Source: Pseudorhodobacter antarcticus
GTDB lineage: Bacteria; Pseudomonadota; Alphaproteobacteria; Rhodobacterales; Rhodobacteraceae
NCBI RefSeq assembly: GCF_900110135.1
Contig: NZ_FOCO01000008.1
Coordinates: 62,001 to 126,000 of the forward strand
DNA length: 64,000 nucleotides
Direction: 5' to 3'
Position 1 is the stretch's first letter; every line of letters starts with the position of its first letter. Shown one piece after another: positions 18,752 through 28,000 of this stretch. Below the pieces are notes generated by a model. The model saw only the letters and a program-made list of their open reading frames with translations, was not told the origin of the DNA and searched no databases. The position numbers and the translations under genes were made by a program.

Positions 18752-18790
18752 GTTTTTCCTCCCTGTGGAAACGACCCTTTGCGGGCCGGT

Positions 18791-18806
18791 CCGACGGATT
18801 CGTCGG
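18791..18806 (-). promoter_or_regulatory. Leader hairpin of xylF
   Basis: CCGACG-GATT-CGTCGG forms a perfect 6-bp stem between the predicted -10 box and the xylF ribosome site. It may stabilise the leader mRNA; a role is not shown. Confidence 0.35.
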
Positions 18807-18816
18807 TACAAGCAAC

Positions 18817-18846
18817 AAAATAGGCGATAATAAATTCAGTTGTCAA
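18817..18846 (-). promoter_or_regulatory. Predicted sigma-70 promoter of the xyl operon
   Basis: On the minus strand TTGACA (18846-18841), an 18-base spacer, then TATTTT (18822-18817), ahead of xylF. The -35 box lies inside an imperfect inverted repeat, TTGTCAAAATA (18840-18850) and TATTTGCCACAA (18855-18866), a good place for the ROK repressor to bind. Confidence 0.55.
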
Positions 18847-18911
18847 AATAAAAATATTTGCCACAATGGCGAAAACATCGATCAGCCCAAATTTTGCTGC
18901 AGCGCGGCGGG

Positions 18912-18928
18912 ACATTTTGGGAAAATGT
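18912..18928. promoter_or_regulatory. Inverted repeat in the xylF-xylR divergent region
   Basis: ACATTTT-GGG-AAAATGT is a perfect 7-bp-arm palindrome 40 bases before xylR. It is a second candidate operator for autoregulation by the ROK protein. Confidence 0.4.
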
Positions 18929-18967
18929 TGAAAATATGGTGTTTTTAATTCGAGAAGTGAAAATAAC

Positions 18968-20257
18968 ATGCCGCAAGTGCGAAATGACCTCGCGATAAAC
19001 GCCGTGCCGGGCTGTGGCCCGCTTATTCCGGCGCTGTCTGATTCTTTGCGTCCCTTGCGTCAGCAAATCTTTGAACGGGTGCGCGCGGCAGGCACAATCG
19101 CGCGGGTGCAGGTCGCCAAAGAGCTGTCTGTCAGCCCCGCCTCGGTCACTTTGGGCGTGTCGGAACTGATCGACGCGGGCTTGGTAGAGGAAGGTGTTTC
19201 CCCGCGAGAGGGGGACGCAGGGCGCGGTCGGCCTGCGGTGGCGCTGGGCGTGCGGGCAGATGCGCACCGGGTCGCGGGGATGAAGCTGTCGGACCGCGAA
19301 CACACTGCCGTTATCCTTGATTTTGCCGGAAACTTAATCGCAACGGAATCTGCCCCCCGCACCCCCGGCCCGATGCCCCAATCCCAGCTTTTGGCCGCAA
19401 TGACCGATCTGTTGGACCGCGTTTGCGCCAATGCGGGCCTGTCGCGCGGTGATCTGTCCGCGCTGGGCCTTGGCCTGCCGGGGTTTGTGGATGCGCAAAA
19501 GGGGCAGGTGATGTGGTCGTCGGTGATGGCGGACCGGGGCGTTGATCTGGCAGCGATCGCCACGCGTTATTTGGGCCTGCCCGTGCATATCGATAACGAC
19601 GCCAATGTGGTGACGCTGGCAGAATTGTGGTTCGGCGCGGGGCGGGGCCTTTCGGATTTTGCCGTGGTGACCATCGAACATGGCGTGGGCATGGGCATCG
19701 TTATCAACCACCGCATTTACCGCGGCGCGCAAGGGTTGGGGATGGAATTGGGCCACACCAAGGTGCAGTTGGATGGTGCCCTGTGCCGCTGCGGCCAGCG
19801 CGGCTGCCTAGAGGCCTATGTCGCCGATTACGCCCTTGCACGCGAGGCGACCACCGCACTGAACTGGACCGCCAAAGACGGTCAATCCATAAACGTTTTG
19901 CTGGAAAGCCTGCATGACCACGCCAAGGCGGGCAATGCCGCCGCGCGGTCCATTTTTCACCGGGCGGGGCGGTATTTGGCTGTGGGGCTGTCGAATGTTG
20001 TCAACATCTTTGACCCGTCGCTGATTATCCTGAGCGGCGAGAGAATGCGATACGATTATCTTTATGCCGCCGAAACGCTGGCCGATATGGACAATTTGGC
20101 GATTGTGACGGGCCGTCCCCGCCCGCCTATCCAAATCCATGCGTGGGGGGATATGCTGTGGGCGCAAGGGGCCGCCGCATTGGCCTTATCTGCCGTGACC
20201 GATAGCCTGTTGTCGGGCGCGCGCGATGTCGCGACCCGAGAGGTGGCCGCCGAATGA
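18968..20257 (+). CDS. xylR: ROK-family transcriptional regulator of xylose genes
   Basis: A 429-residue DNA-binding regulator. A winged helix occupies about residues 28-85 (RQQIFERVRAAGTIARVQVAKEL, SPASVTLGVSELIDAGLV), followed by a sugar-kinase-like ROK domain. The ROK zinc motif is intact in CRCGQRGCLEAY, preceded by GLGMELGHTKV. ROK regulators release DNA on binding the sugar; here xylose is inferred from the divergent xylF-HGBA operon. Its stop overlaps the next gene start (ATGATG), so the secreted CRTAC1-like gene may be co-transcribed, although a functional link is not obvious. Confidence 0.9.
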   Translation: MPQVRNDLAINAVPGCGPLIPALSDSLRPLRQQIFERVRAAGTIARVQVAKELSVSPASVTLGVSELIDAGLVEEGVSPREGDAGRGRPAVALGVRADAHRVAGMKLSDREHTAVILDFAGNLIATESAPRTPGPMPQSQLLAAMTDLLDRVCANAGLSRGDLSALGLGLPGFVDAQKGQVMWSSVMADRGVDLAAIATRYLGLPVHIDNDANVVTLAELWFGAGRGLSDFAVVTIEHGVGMGIVINHRIYRGAQGLGMELGHTKVQLDGALCRCGQRGCLEAYVADYALAREATTALNWTAKDGQSINVLLESLHDHAKAGNAAARSIFHRAGRYLAVGLSNVVNIFDPSLIILSGERMRYDYLYAAETLADMDNLAIVTGRPRPPIQIHAWGDMLWAQGAAALALSAVTDSLLSGARDVATREVAAE

Positions 20258-21759
20258 TGCGCCTGTGTTTTGCCCTGCTGGCCCTGCTTGCCGCCCCCGC
20301 CCAGGCCGACCCGCGTTTTACCAACCGCGCCGCAACCCTTGCCAACCCGCCGATTTATGGGGGGGAGTGGGAGCATTTCGTTGGCGGCGGCGTGGCGATC
20401 TTTGACTGCGATGCGGATGCCCGCCCCGATCTGTTTGTCGCAGGCGGCACCAACCCCGCACACCTGTTGCGCAACACCAGTGCGCCCGGTGGCGAAGTGG
20501 CCTATGGCCCGGTGGATATTGCGGAAACGCTGGGCGTTACAGGTGCTTACCCCATCGACATCAACGGCGATGGCATCCTTGACCTTGCTGTTTTGCGTGT
20601 CGGCCCCGACCAATTTTGGCAAGGCTTGGGCGATTGCAAATTCCGCGATGCGACCGCCGATTGGGGCCTGACCAATGGTGATCGTTGGTCCACCGCCTTT
20701 ACCGCGACGTGGGAGGCGGGCCAAGATTGGCCCACGTTGGTGATCGGCCATTACGTCGACCGCAACCGCCCCGATGGCCCGTTTGAGGCGTGCGATGACA
20801 ACAGCCTGTACCGCCCTACGCCGCAGGGATATGGCGAGGAAACCACCATCTCCCCCGGCTATTGCGCCTTGTCGATGCTGATTTCCGATTGGACCCGCAG
20901 CGGTACCCCCGACCTGCGCATTTCCAACGACCGCCATTACTACGTTCGCGGCGGGTATGAGGAGATGTGGCACCTGAACCCTCTTGCCCCCTATGATCCC
21001 GCCGAATGGCCGCGGATATCGCTGTGGGGCATGGGCATCGCCAGCCGCGATATTACGGGCGATGGGTTGCCCGAGGTGATGATGACCTCGATGGGCGACC
21101 AATTGCTGCAAATCAACCGGGGCGGGCGGATGGAAAATGCGCCCTTTGGCATCGGCACCTATGCGCACCAGCCGTATTTGGGCGATGATGGGCGGCCCAG
21201 CACGGGCTGGCACGCCGAATTTGGCGATATGGACAATGACGGGCGCGATGATCTGTTTATCGCCAAGGGCAACGTTGATCAAATGCCATCCAACGCGATG
21301 CGCGACCCCAATAACCTATTGATGCAAGGCGCGGATGGGGTGTTTGTGGAGACGGGCGCACAGGCGGGCATCGCCACGCTGGACCGATCACGCGGCGCCG
21401 GGCTGGTTGATTTGAACGCCGATGGGCGGCTTGACATCGTGGTGGTGAACCGCCGCGCGCCCATGGAGATTTGGGAAAATCAGGGTGACGCGGGCAACTG
21501 GCTGTCCGTCCTTTTGCAAGGGGCTGGGCGCAACACGCAGGCGGTGGGCGCATGGGTCGAACTGCGCGTGGGCGAAAGGGTCCAAGCGCGTGAGGTGACG
21601 GTGGGTGGTGGCCATGTGTCGGGCCAAGCGGGGCCGCTGCATTTCGGCCTTGGCACGGCGGATGCGGGCGACATTAGGGTGATCTGGCCCGATGGGACGG
21701 TGGGCGATTGGCAAGCGGTGCAAGCCAACACACCCATCACCCTTACCGCGCCGAACTAG
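20254..21759 (+). CDS. Secreted CRTAC1-like FG-GAP/VCBS repeat protein with ASPIC/UnbV-type C-terminus
   Basis: A 501-residue exported protein of unknown role. A signal peptide (MMRLCFALLALLAAPAQA) precedes a seven-bladed-propeller-like series of calcium-type repeats: FDCDADARPDLFVAG, IDINGDGILDLAVLR, ITGDGLPEVMMT, MDNDGRDDLFIAKG, LNADGRLDIVVVN. The end (NWLSVLLQGAGRNTQAVGAWVELRVG ... IRVIWPDGTVGDW) is the ASPIC/UnbV domain. It is unusually rich in Trp. It overlaps xylR at its start and, tail to tail, shares CTAG with the stop of the di-heme peroxidase gene. Confidence 0.88.
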   Translation: MMRLCFALLALLAAPAQADPRFTNRAATLANPPIYGGEWEHFVGGGVAIFDCDADARPDLFVAGGTNPAHLLRNTSAPGGEVAYGPVDIAETLGVTGAYPIDINGDGILDLAVLRVGPDQFWQGLGDCKFRDATADWGLTNGDRWSTAFTATWEAGQDWPTLVIGHYVDRNRPDGPFEACDDNSLYRPTPQGYGEETTISPGYCALSMLISDWTRSGTPDLRISNDRHYYVRGGYEEMWHLNPLAPYDPAEWPRISLWGMGIASRDITGDGLPEVMMTSMGDQLLQINRGGRMENAPFGIGTYAHQPYLGDDGRPSTGWHAEFGDMDNDGRDDLFIAKGNVDQMPSNAMRDPNNLLMQGADGVFVETGAQAGIATLDRSRGAGLVDLNADGRLDIVVVNRRAPMEIWENQGDAGNWLSVLLQGAGRNTQAVGAWVELRVGERVQAREVTVGGGHVSGQAGPLHFGLGTADAGDIRVIWPDGTVGDWQAVQANTPITLTAPN

Positions 21760-23078
21760 CGATCAATCGGCAAACCACTTGGCACAGCGTCGGGTATCCC
21801 CAACCGCCCGGCAATTGCTGTGGGATCGGTCAAACTGTTCAAAAACGCCATGATCGCATCGGCGTCATCCGCCGTCAGCACCACGTCCGGGGTGGCTACG
21901 GCGGCCACAATCGCAGCGCCCTCCGCCACATCGCCCAACACGGCCCAATCAGGCTTTTTCGCTTCAAACACAGGCAAGGTTGCCGCCGCGACATATCCCG
22001 CATAGCCCGCGTTGGGGGCTGCGTGATAGGTCACGAACTCGCGCAAATCGGAATGGCCGCCCGCATGACCCCACGGCCCGGTCGCGGTTACGTTGCGCAA
22101 GGACGGCGTGCGAAAGGCATAGGCATCCTCCGCCCGGTTGGTTACGCGCATCCGGCCTTTGTCTTGCTGGCTCAACTCAAACCGTTCCGCCTTGCCGGGG
22201 CCCAGCTGCGGCGCGCCCATCGCGTGGAAACCCTGATCGGTCAACAGCGGCCCCGAATGACACGCAGCACAGCCCGCATCGCCGTAAAACAGCGCGGCCC
22301 CTTTGGCGGCCAGTGGTGGCAATTCGCCCCCCGCCAACCACCCATCAAACGGCGCGTCGGTGGCCCGCCATTCCACGCTGATAAACGCCGCAATCGCGTT
22401 GGAAATATCGGTGAAATGCACAGGTTCGCCGCCCGCAATCGCCGGGTACACCGCCTTGAACTGCGCGTCATAGGCGGGAATGGCCGCCACCCGCGCCGCA
22501 ATTTTCTCCCACGCGCCATTTGGCCCGGTCAATTGCCCGGTGCGCACCGCCTTGGACACTTCGTTTTCGCCGTAATGCCCGGCCATTTCATCCGGCGACA
22601 GCACCGGAAACATGCTTTGCGCTGACAAGAGCGAGGCGAAACCGCTGACCATTTCATCCTCCAGCGGGGTGCGAAAACCAGATGCGCGGGTGGCGTCCGC
22701 CTCAATCCGGCCATCGTGGAAAATGGTGCGCAGGTCGATTATGCCAAGGTTGAACAACGCGGGCGCGTTGCGCGGGATGCGCTGTTCGGGCAAATTATCC
22801 GCATCGCCCACGCGTGCAGGCCCAAGGCCACGCCCGCCTTCGCCCAGCGACAAAGACACCCCATCGCCTGTGCCGAACTTTGGATGATGGCAGGTGCCGC
22901 AGGAAATATTGCGGTTGCCCGACAGTTCGGCATCCCAAAACAACTGCTGGCCCAAAGTCACCTCTGCCGCGCTGTGGGCGCGAAAATCGGCATCGGTCAA
23001 AGGGGCGGGACGGGTCTGGGCAACGGCGGGCAAGGCAAAGCTGGCGCAGAGTAAAGCAAGGGGCAGGTGATGTGTCAT
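21756..23078 (-). CDS. Di-heme cytochrome c peroxidase (CcpA/MauG-like) family protein
   Basis: A 440-residue periplasmic di-heme enzyme. Signal peptide MTHHLPLALLCASFALPAVA; heme sites CGTCH (Cys60, Cys63, His64) and CAACH (Cys270, Cys273, His274). Between them PRNAPALFNLG, RTIFHDGRIEAD and the later FRTPSLRNVTATGPWGHAG are family signatures. The start at 23078 has AGGAGG upstream; the longer open frame is not signal-like. Members either reduce H2O2 or, like MauG and MbnH, oxidise residues of a partner protein. Its convergent neighbour is a secreted Trp-rich protein, which makes the second role worth testing; this is inference. Confidence 0.9.
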   Translation of the reverse strand: MTHHLPLALLCASFALPAVAQTRPAPLTDADFRAHSAAEVTLGQQLFWDAELSGNRNISCGTCHHPKFGTGDGVSLSLGEGGRGLGPARVGDADNLPEQRIPRNAPALFNLGIIDLRTIFHDGRIEADATRASGFRTPLEDEMVSGFASLLSAQSMFPVLSPDEMAGHYGENEVSKAVRTGQLTGPNGAWEKIAARVAAIPAYDAQFKAVYPAIAGGEPVHFTDISNAIAAFISVEWRATDAPFDGWLAGGELPPLAAKGAALFYGDAGCAACHSGPLLTDQGFHAMGAPQLGPGKAERFELSQQDKGRMRVTNRAEDAYAFRTPSLRNVTATGPWGHAGGHSDLREFVTYHAAPNAGYAGYVAAATLPVFEAKKPDWAVLGDVAEGAAIVAAVATPDVVLTADDADAIMAFLNSLTDPTAIAGRLGIPDAVPSGLPIDR

Positions 23079-23239
23079 GGGTCCTCCTGCCCGCAACATA
23101 AGCGATATTTTTGATTCTGCGGAACCAAAAACGCCATGGATTGTTTCACTTGAGTACACGATCACCGATTCGTTTCGTTGTATGTTCACGGATAAAATGC
23201 GATGTTGGGAAAAATAAAAAACCAAAAGGCATGCGGCGG

Positions 23240-25045
23240 ATGGTAAAGGTCAAGGACCAAGGATGGGGGGCCGCGGCACTTGTGCTTGGCGCAGGGTTGT
23301 TTGTCACGCCTGCCCACGCCTTGGATCAGGTGGATTTCACGGTGCTGGGCGGGGACGCGGCGGTTGAAACCAGCTTGCGCGGTGCCTCCTTTTTGCTGGC
23401 CGCACAGGCCGAAGGCAGCAGCAATGACCAAGATTTGTTCGCCACCGCCCGCGCCGAATATGGCCGCCTTTTGGGTGCGCTTTATGCGATGGGCCGCTAT
23501 TCTGGCGTCATCGAAATTCGCATTGATGGGCGCGAGGCGGCGGATATCGCCCCCTTGGACACCCCCAAAAACATCCGCCGCATCGCGCTCACCGTCAATC
23601 CCGGCCCTGCCTTTACCTTTGATGTGGCGCGCGTTGGCCCGCTGGCGGCGGACACGGCCCTGCCCAAAGGTTTTGCCAAAGGCCAAGTTGCGCAAAGCGA
23701 TGTGATTTCGGTTGCGGCAGGGGCGGCGGTGGATGGGTGGCGTACGGCGGGCCATGCCAAGGCCACGGTCACGGACCAAGACATCACCGCCGATCACGCA
23801 GCGGCCACGCTGGACGCCAAACTTACCGTCACCGCTGGCCCTCGCCTGCGCTTTGGCCCCTTGGCGGTGCAGGGGCAAGACCGCATGGAACTGCGCCGCA
23901 TCGTCAAAATCGCGGGCCTGCCCACGGGCGAACAATTCAGCCCCGAGGCGTTGGAGGATGCGGCGGAACGTCTGCGCCGCACCGGTATTTTCCGTTCCGT
24001 GGCGCTGGAGGAAGATGCAGACATCACCGCCCCCGACACTTTGGGCATCACCGCAAAGCTGGTCGAGGAACGGCCCCGCCGGTTCGGTTTCGGGGTCGAA
24101 GTGGCCAGCAGCGAAGGCGCCAAAGTCAACGGGTTCTGGCTGCACCGCAACTTGCTGGGCGGGGGCGAACGCCTGCGCGTTGACGGCGAAATCGCCCAGA
24201 TCGGTGCGCAAAACAGCGGCGTCGATTACAGTCTTGGCGTCACCTTGGACCGCCCCGCCACCCTTAGCGCCGATACCACAGGCACCGCGTTTTTCCGCAT
24301 CGGCCATGAGGCGGAGGAGGATTACACCCAAGATTTTGTAGAAACCGGCCTTGGCTTCACACAGTATGTTTCGCGCGAAATGACCGCGCGGGTGGGGCTT
24401 GAATATTCGCAATATCAGGTGAAATTTGCCACAGGCAGTGTTGATTTTCGCACCCTTGGCCTGCCCGTTGGCGTGAATTGGGACAAACGCAATTCCAAAA
24501 CTGACGCGACAAAAGGGTTCTATATTGATGCCGAGGCGGCACCGTTTTTGGGCTTTGGCGGCACTGCATCGGGGCTGCGGCTGGAACTGGATGCGCGCGC
24601 CTATCGCGGTTTTGGCGTGAATGACCGCATCACCTTGGCCGGGCGCGTGCAATTGCGCGGGGTCGAAGGCGGCGACATCACCACCCTGCCGCCGGAATAT
24701 TTGTCCTATTCGGGCGGTGGCGGCACCGTGCGCGGGCAGGAATACCGATCGCTTGGTTTTGCGTCCGCGCGCACGGGGCGATTGACGGGCGGCACCGGGT
24801 TTGTCGGCGCATCGGTAGAGGTGCGCACGAAAGTGACCGACACCATCGGCATCGTCGGTTTTGCCGATTATGGGCGCATCGCCTCATCAGGGTTGTTTGG
24901 CGGTCAAACGCTGGACCATGCGGGGGCGGGGCTTGGCGTGCGCTATGCGACCGGATTGGGGCCAATTCGGCTGGATGTTGCTGCCCCGGTGTCGGGCGGT
25001 AAGGGCGGCGTGCAAATCTACATCGGCATTGGACAGTCGTTTTGA
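23240..25045 (+). CDS. tamA: Outer-membrane assembly protein TamA (BamA/Omp85 family)
   Basis: About 601 residues; the outer-membrane part of the translocation and assembly module, working with TamB. A signal peptide (ending FVTPAHA) leads to POTRA domains (VDFTVLGGDAAVETSLRGAS; LRRIVKIAGLPTGEQFSPEALEDAAERLRRTG) and a 16-strand Omp85 barrel that ends with the aromatic C-terminus GIGQSF. The motif VRGQEYRSLGF is the lid-lock region. An ATG at 23231 is an alternative start; 23240 is better spaced from AAAAGG. The stop overlaps the tamB start (TGATG). Confidence 0.93.
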   Translation: MVKVKDQGWGAAALVLGAGLFVTPAHALDQVDFTVLGGDAAVETSLRGASFLLAAQAEGSSNDQDLFATARAEYGRLLGALYAMGRYSGVIEIRIDGREAADIAPLDTPKNIRRIALTVNPGPAFTFDVARVGPLAADTALPKGFAKGQVAQSDVISVAAGAAVDGWRTAGHAKATVTDQDITADHAAATLDAKLTVTAGPRLRFGPLAVQGQDRMELRRIVKIAGLPTGEQFSPEALEDAAERLRRTGIFRSVALEEDADITAPDTLGITAKLVEERPRRFGFGVEVASSEGAKVNGFWLHRNLLGGGERLRVDGEIAQIGAQNSGVDYSLGVTLDRPATLSADTTGTAFFRIGHEAEEDYTQDFVETGLGFTQYVSREMTARVGLEYSQYQVKFATGSVDFRTLGLPVGVNWDKRNSKTDATKGFYIDAEAAPFLGFGGTASGLRLELDARAYRGFGVNDRITLAGRVQLRGVEGGDITTLPPEYLSYSGGGGTVRGQEYRSLGFASARTGRLTGGTGFVGASVEVRTKVTDTIGIVGFADYGRIASSGLFGGQTLDHAGAGLGVRYATGLGPIRLDVAAPVSGGKGGVQIYIGIGQSF

Positions 25046-28000
25046 TGCGCGCGTTTTGGATATCGCTGTTGTGCCTTTTGGTGCTGCCTTTCACCGTTTT
25101 GGCGCAATCGGATGACCGCGATGTGCTGACCGCGTTTATCGAGGATAATCTGTCCGGCGCGGGCCGAAAGGTCACTGTCACAGGCTTCAGCGGGGCGTTT
25201 TCATCGCGCGCGGAAATCGAAACCTTGACCATCGCGGATGAAACCGGCGTTTGGCTGACCCTGAACAAAGTTGTCTTGGATTGGAGCAGGGCCAGCCTGC
25301 TGGTCGGCGTGGTTGATGTGACCGAACTGGTCGCGGATGAAATTATCGTGGCGCGCAAACCCATTGCCCCCGCCAACGCTGTGCCAACGCCCGAAGCGCA
25401 GGGTTTTTCCCTGCCCGAACTGCCCGTGTCCATCAGCATCAAACAGCTGGAGGCCAAGCGGATTGTCCTTGGCGAAACCGTCATTGGCCAGCCGATCCAA
25501 GGGTCGCTGACCGCGTCTGCCAATCTGAATGGCGGCGAAGGCAGCGTCGATCTGGATATTTTGCGCGATGATGCCGGGCCGGATGGTCGCGTCACCCTCA
25601 AGGCCACCTATGCCAACGCCAACCGCGAACTGACGCTGGATTTAAGCGCTGCGGAAGGTGCGGATGGCATCGCCGCCAACCTTTTGGACCTGCCGGGCCG
25701 CCCCTCGGTCGATCTGACGGTGGCAGGCAGCGGCCCCTTGGATGATTTTGCCGCCACGCTTGATTTGCGCACCGACGGCGCGGACCGTTTGCAAGGGATG
25801 TTGACCCTGCAAGGCGAAACCGATGGGGCGCAACGCCTGTCGGTGGATATTTCGGGCGATGTCGCCCCCTTGTTCCTGCCCGATTATGCCGCCTTTTTCG
25901 GCCCCGAAATCGCGGTAACGGCAGCGGCGCTGCGCCAACCTTCGGGTCAGTTGGACCTGACCGCGCTGTCCATCCAAGCCCGCGCACTGCAACTGCAAGG
26001 GTCGGCCATCATCGCCACCGATGGTCTGCCGCAGCGCTTGGCCTTGACCGGAACGCTGGGCCTGCCCGATGGCAGCCCGGTGTTGCTGCCTTTGGGCGGT
26101 GATATGGAAACCCGCGTGGTGGGGGCCGATATTTCGTTGGGGTTCGATGCCACGACAGGGGATGGTTGGAAAACCGCCCTGTCCCTGCGCGGTCTGTCGC
26201 GCGCCGATGTCACGCTGGACCGCGCCACCCTAAAAGGGTCCGGGCGCATCAACCGCCGGGCGGGTGCGGGCGGCACGGTTGTGGGCGGCACGCTGAATTT
26301 CGCCGCCACGGATGTGGATTTGACCGATGCCGCATTGGCGCAAGCATTGGGGCGCGATCTGACCGGGCGATTGGTGTTTGACTGGCAGCAAGGCGGGTTG
26401 GGCCTGCGCATTGGGCGGCTGGAGCTGGTTGAGGATGGCTATACCATCGCCGCCTCTGCCCGGTTTGATGATTTTGAAAGTAGGTTTCGCACGCGCGGCA
26501 GCGTTGATGCGCAATACCGCGATTTGGGTCGGTTGACCGCGCTGGCTGGCCGCCCCCTAAGTGGTGAAGCCGCCTTTCGCCTTAGCGGGCAAGTGATCCC
26601 GCTGGGCGGCCAATTTGATGTGACGGGCAGCGTGGCGGGCACAAATATCACCTTGGACGTGGCCGAGGTGGACAATTTGCTGCGCGGTGGTTCAACCATC
26701 AGCTTTGCCGCCGCCCGGTCCAAACAAGGCACGTTTTTGCGCCAATTGGATGTGACCGCGCAGGCATTGACCGCCAGCGCATCGGGCAAATTGGCATCGG
26801 ATGGCAGCGACATTACGGCCAAGCTGCGGTTCGATGATCTGGCGGTTTTGGGTGGCCCGTACCGTGGCGCGCTGTCGGCGGATGCCAGCTTTTCGGGCAC
26901 GCCTGCGCTGGGGCGGCTCACGCTGGACGGGATCGGCACCAATCTGAAAATTGGCCAAGCACAGGCCGATGCGCTGACCACAGGCGACAGCCGCTTGGCG
27001 CTGGTTGTCGGATTGCGCGATGGACGGTTGGATTTGGAAACCGCTACCTTGTCCAACCCGCAAATCAGCGCCGATGCCAAAGGGTTTTATGACGCGGCAG
27101 GCAGCGATATCACAGCGCAGATCAGCTTGCCCAACCTTGCGCCGCTTGGCCCCGGCTACCGCGGCGGGTTGAAAGCCGTTGCCACCGCCAAAGGCACGCT
27201 GGACGCGGGCCGGGTCGATGTGACGGGCACGGGCAGCAGCCTTGCGATTGGCAATGCGCAGGCCGACAGCCTGCTGCGCGGCCAAACCACGCTGACCGCT
27301 GGTGCCACTTTTCAAAACCGCCGCATCCAGATTGAACGCGCCACCCTGTCCAACCTGCAACTGCAAGCCAGTGCCACAGGCAGTGTCACCGACGCCCTGC
27401 GCGAGGTGAAATTAGAGGCGCGGCTAGCCAATCTTGCACTGCTGGTTCCCGATTTTGCGGGCGCTGTCACGGTGTCGGGCCGCGCCAGTGAAAACGGCAA
27501 CGGCGTGACGCTGGATTTGCAAAGCACCGGGCCGGGCGGCATTGATGCGCGGGTTGCGGGGCGGCTTGCCCCAGGATTTCGCAACGCGGATTTGACGATC
27601 ACGGGCAGCGCGCAGGCCGCCCTTGCCAACGCTTTCCTTGGGGCGCGGTCGGTGTCGGGGCAAACCCAGTTTGATCTGGCGCTAAATGGCCCCTTGGCGC
27701 TGTCGTCGCTGTCTGGCACGGCGCGGCTGTCGGGGGGGCGTTTTTCCGCGCCAAACCTGCCCTTCAACCTTGAAAACCTAACCGCAACCGCCACGTTGGG
27801 CGGCAATGCCGTGCAAGTGAATGTGGCCGCAAACCCCAACATGGGCGGCAATTTGTCCGTCACAGGCGGGGTTGGTCTGTCGGCACCCAACACCGCCAAT
27901 CTGCAAGTGGCGCTGCGCGATATGATTTTGAAAGACCCCGATCTTTATCAAATCCAACTTAGCGGTGATCTGACCGTGACAGGCCCGCTGGCAGGGGGCC

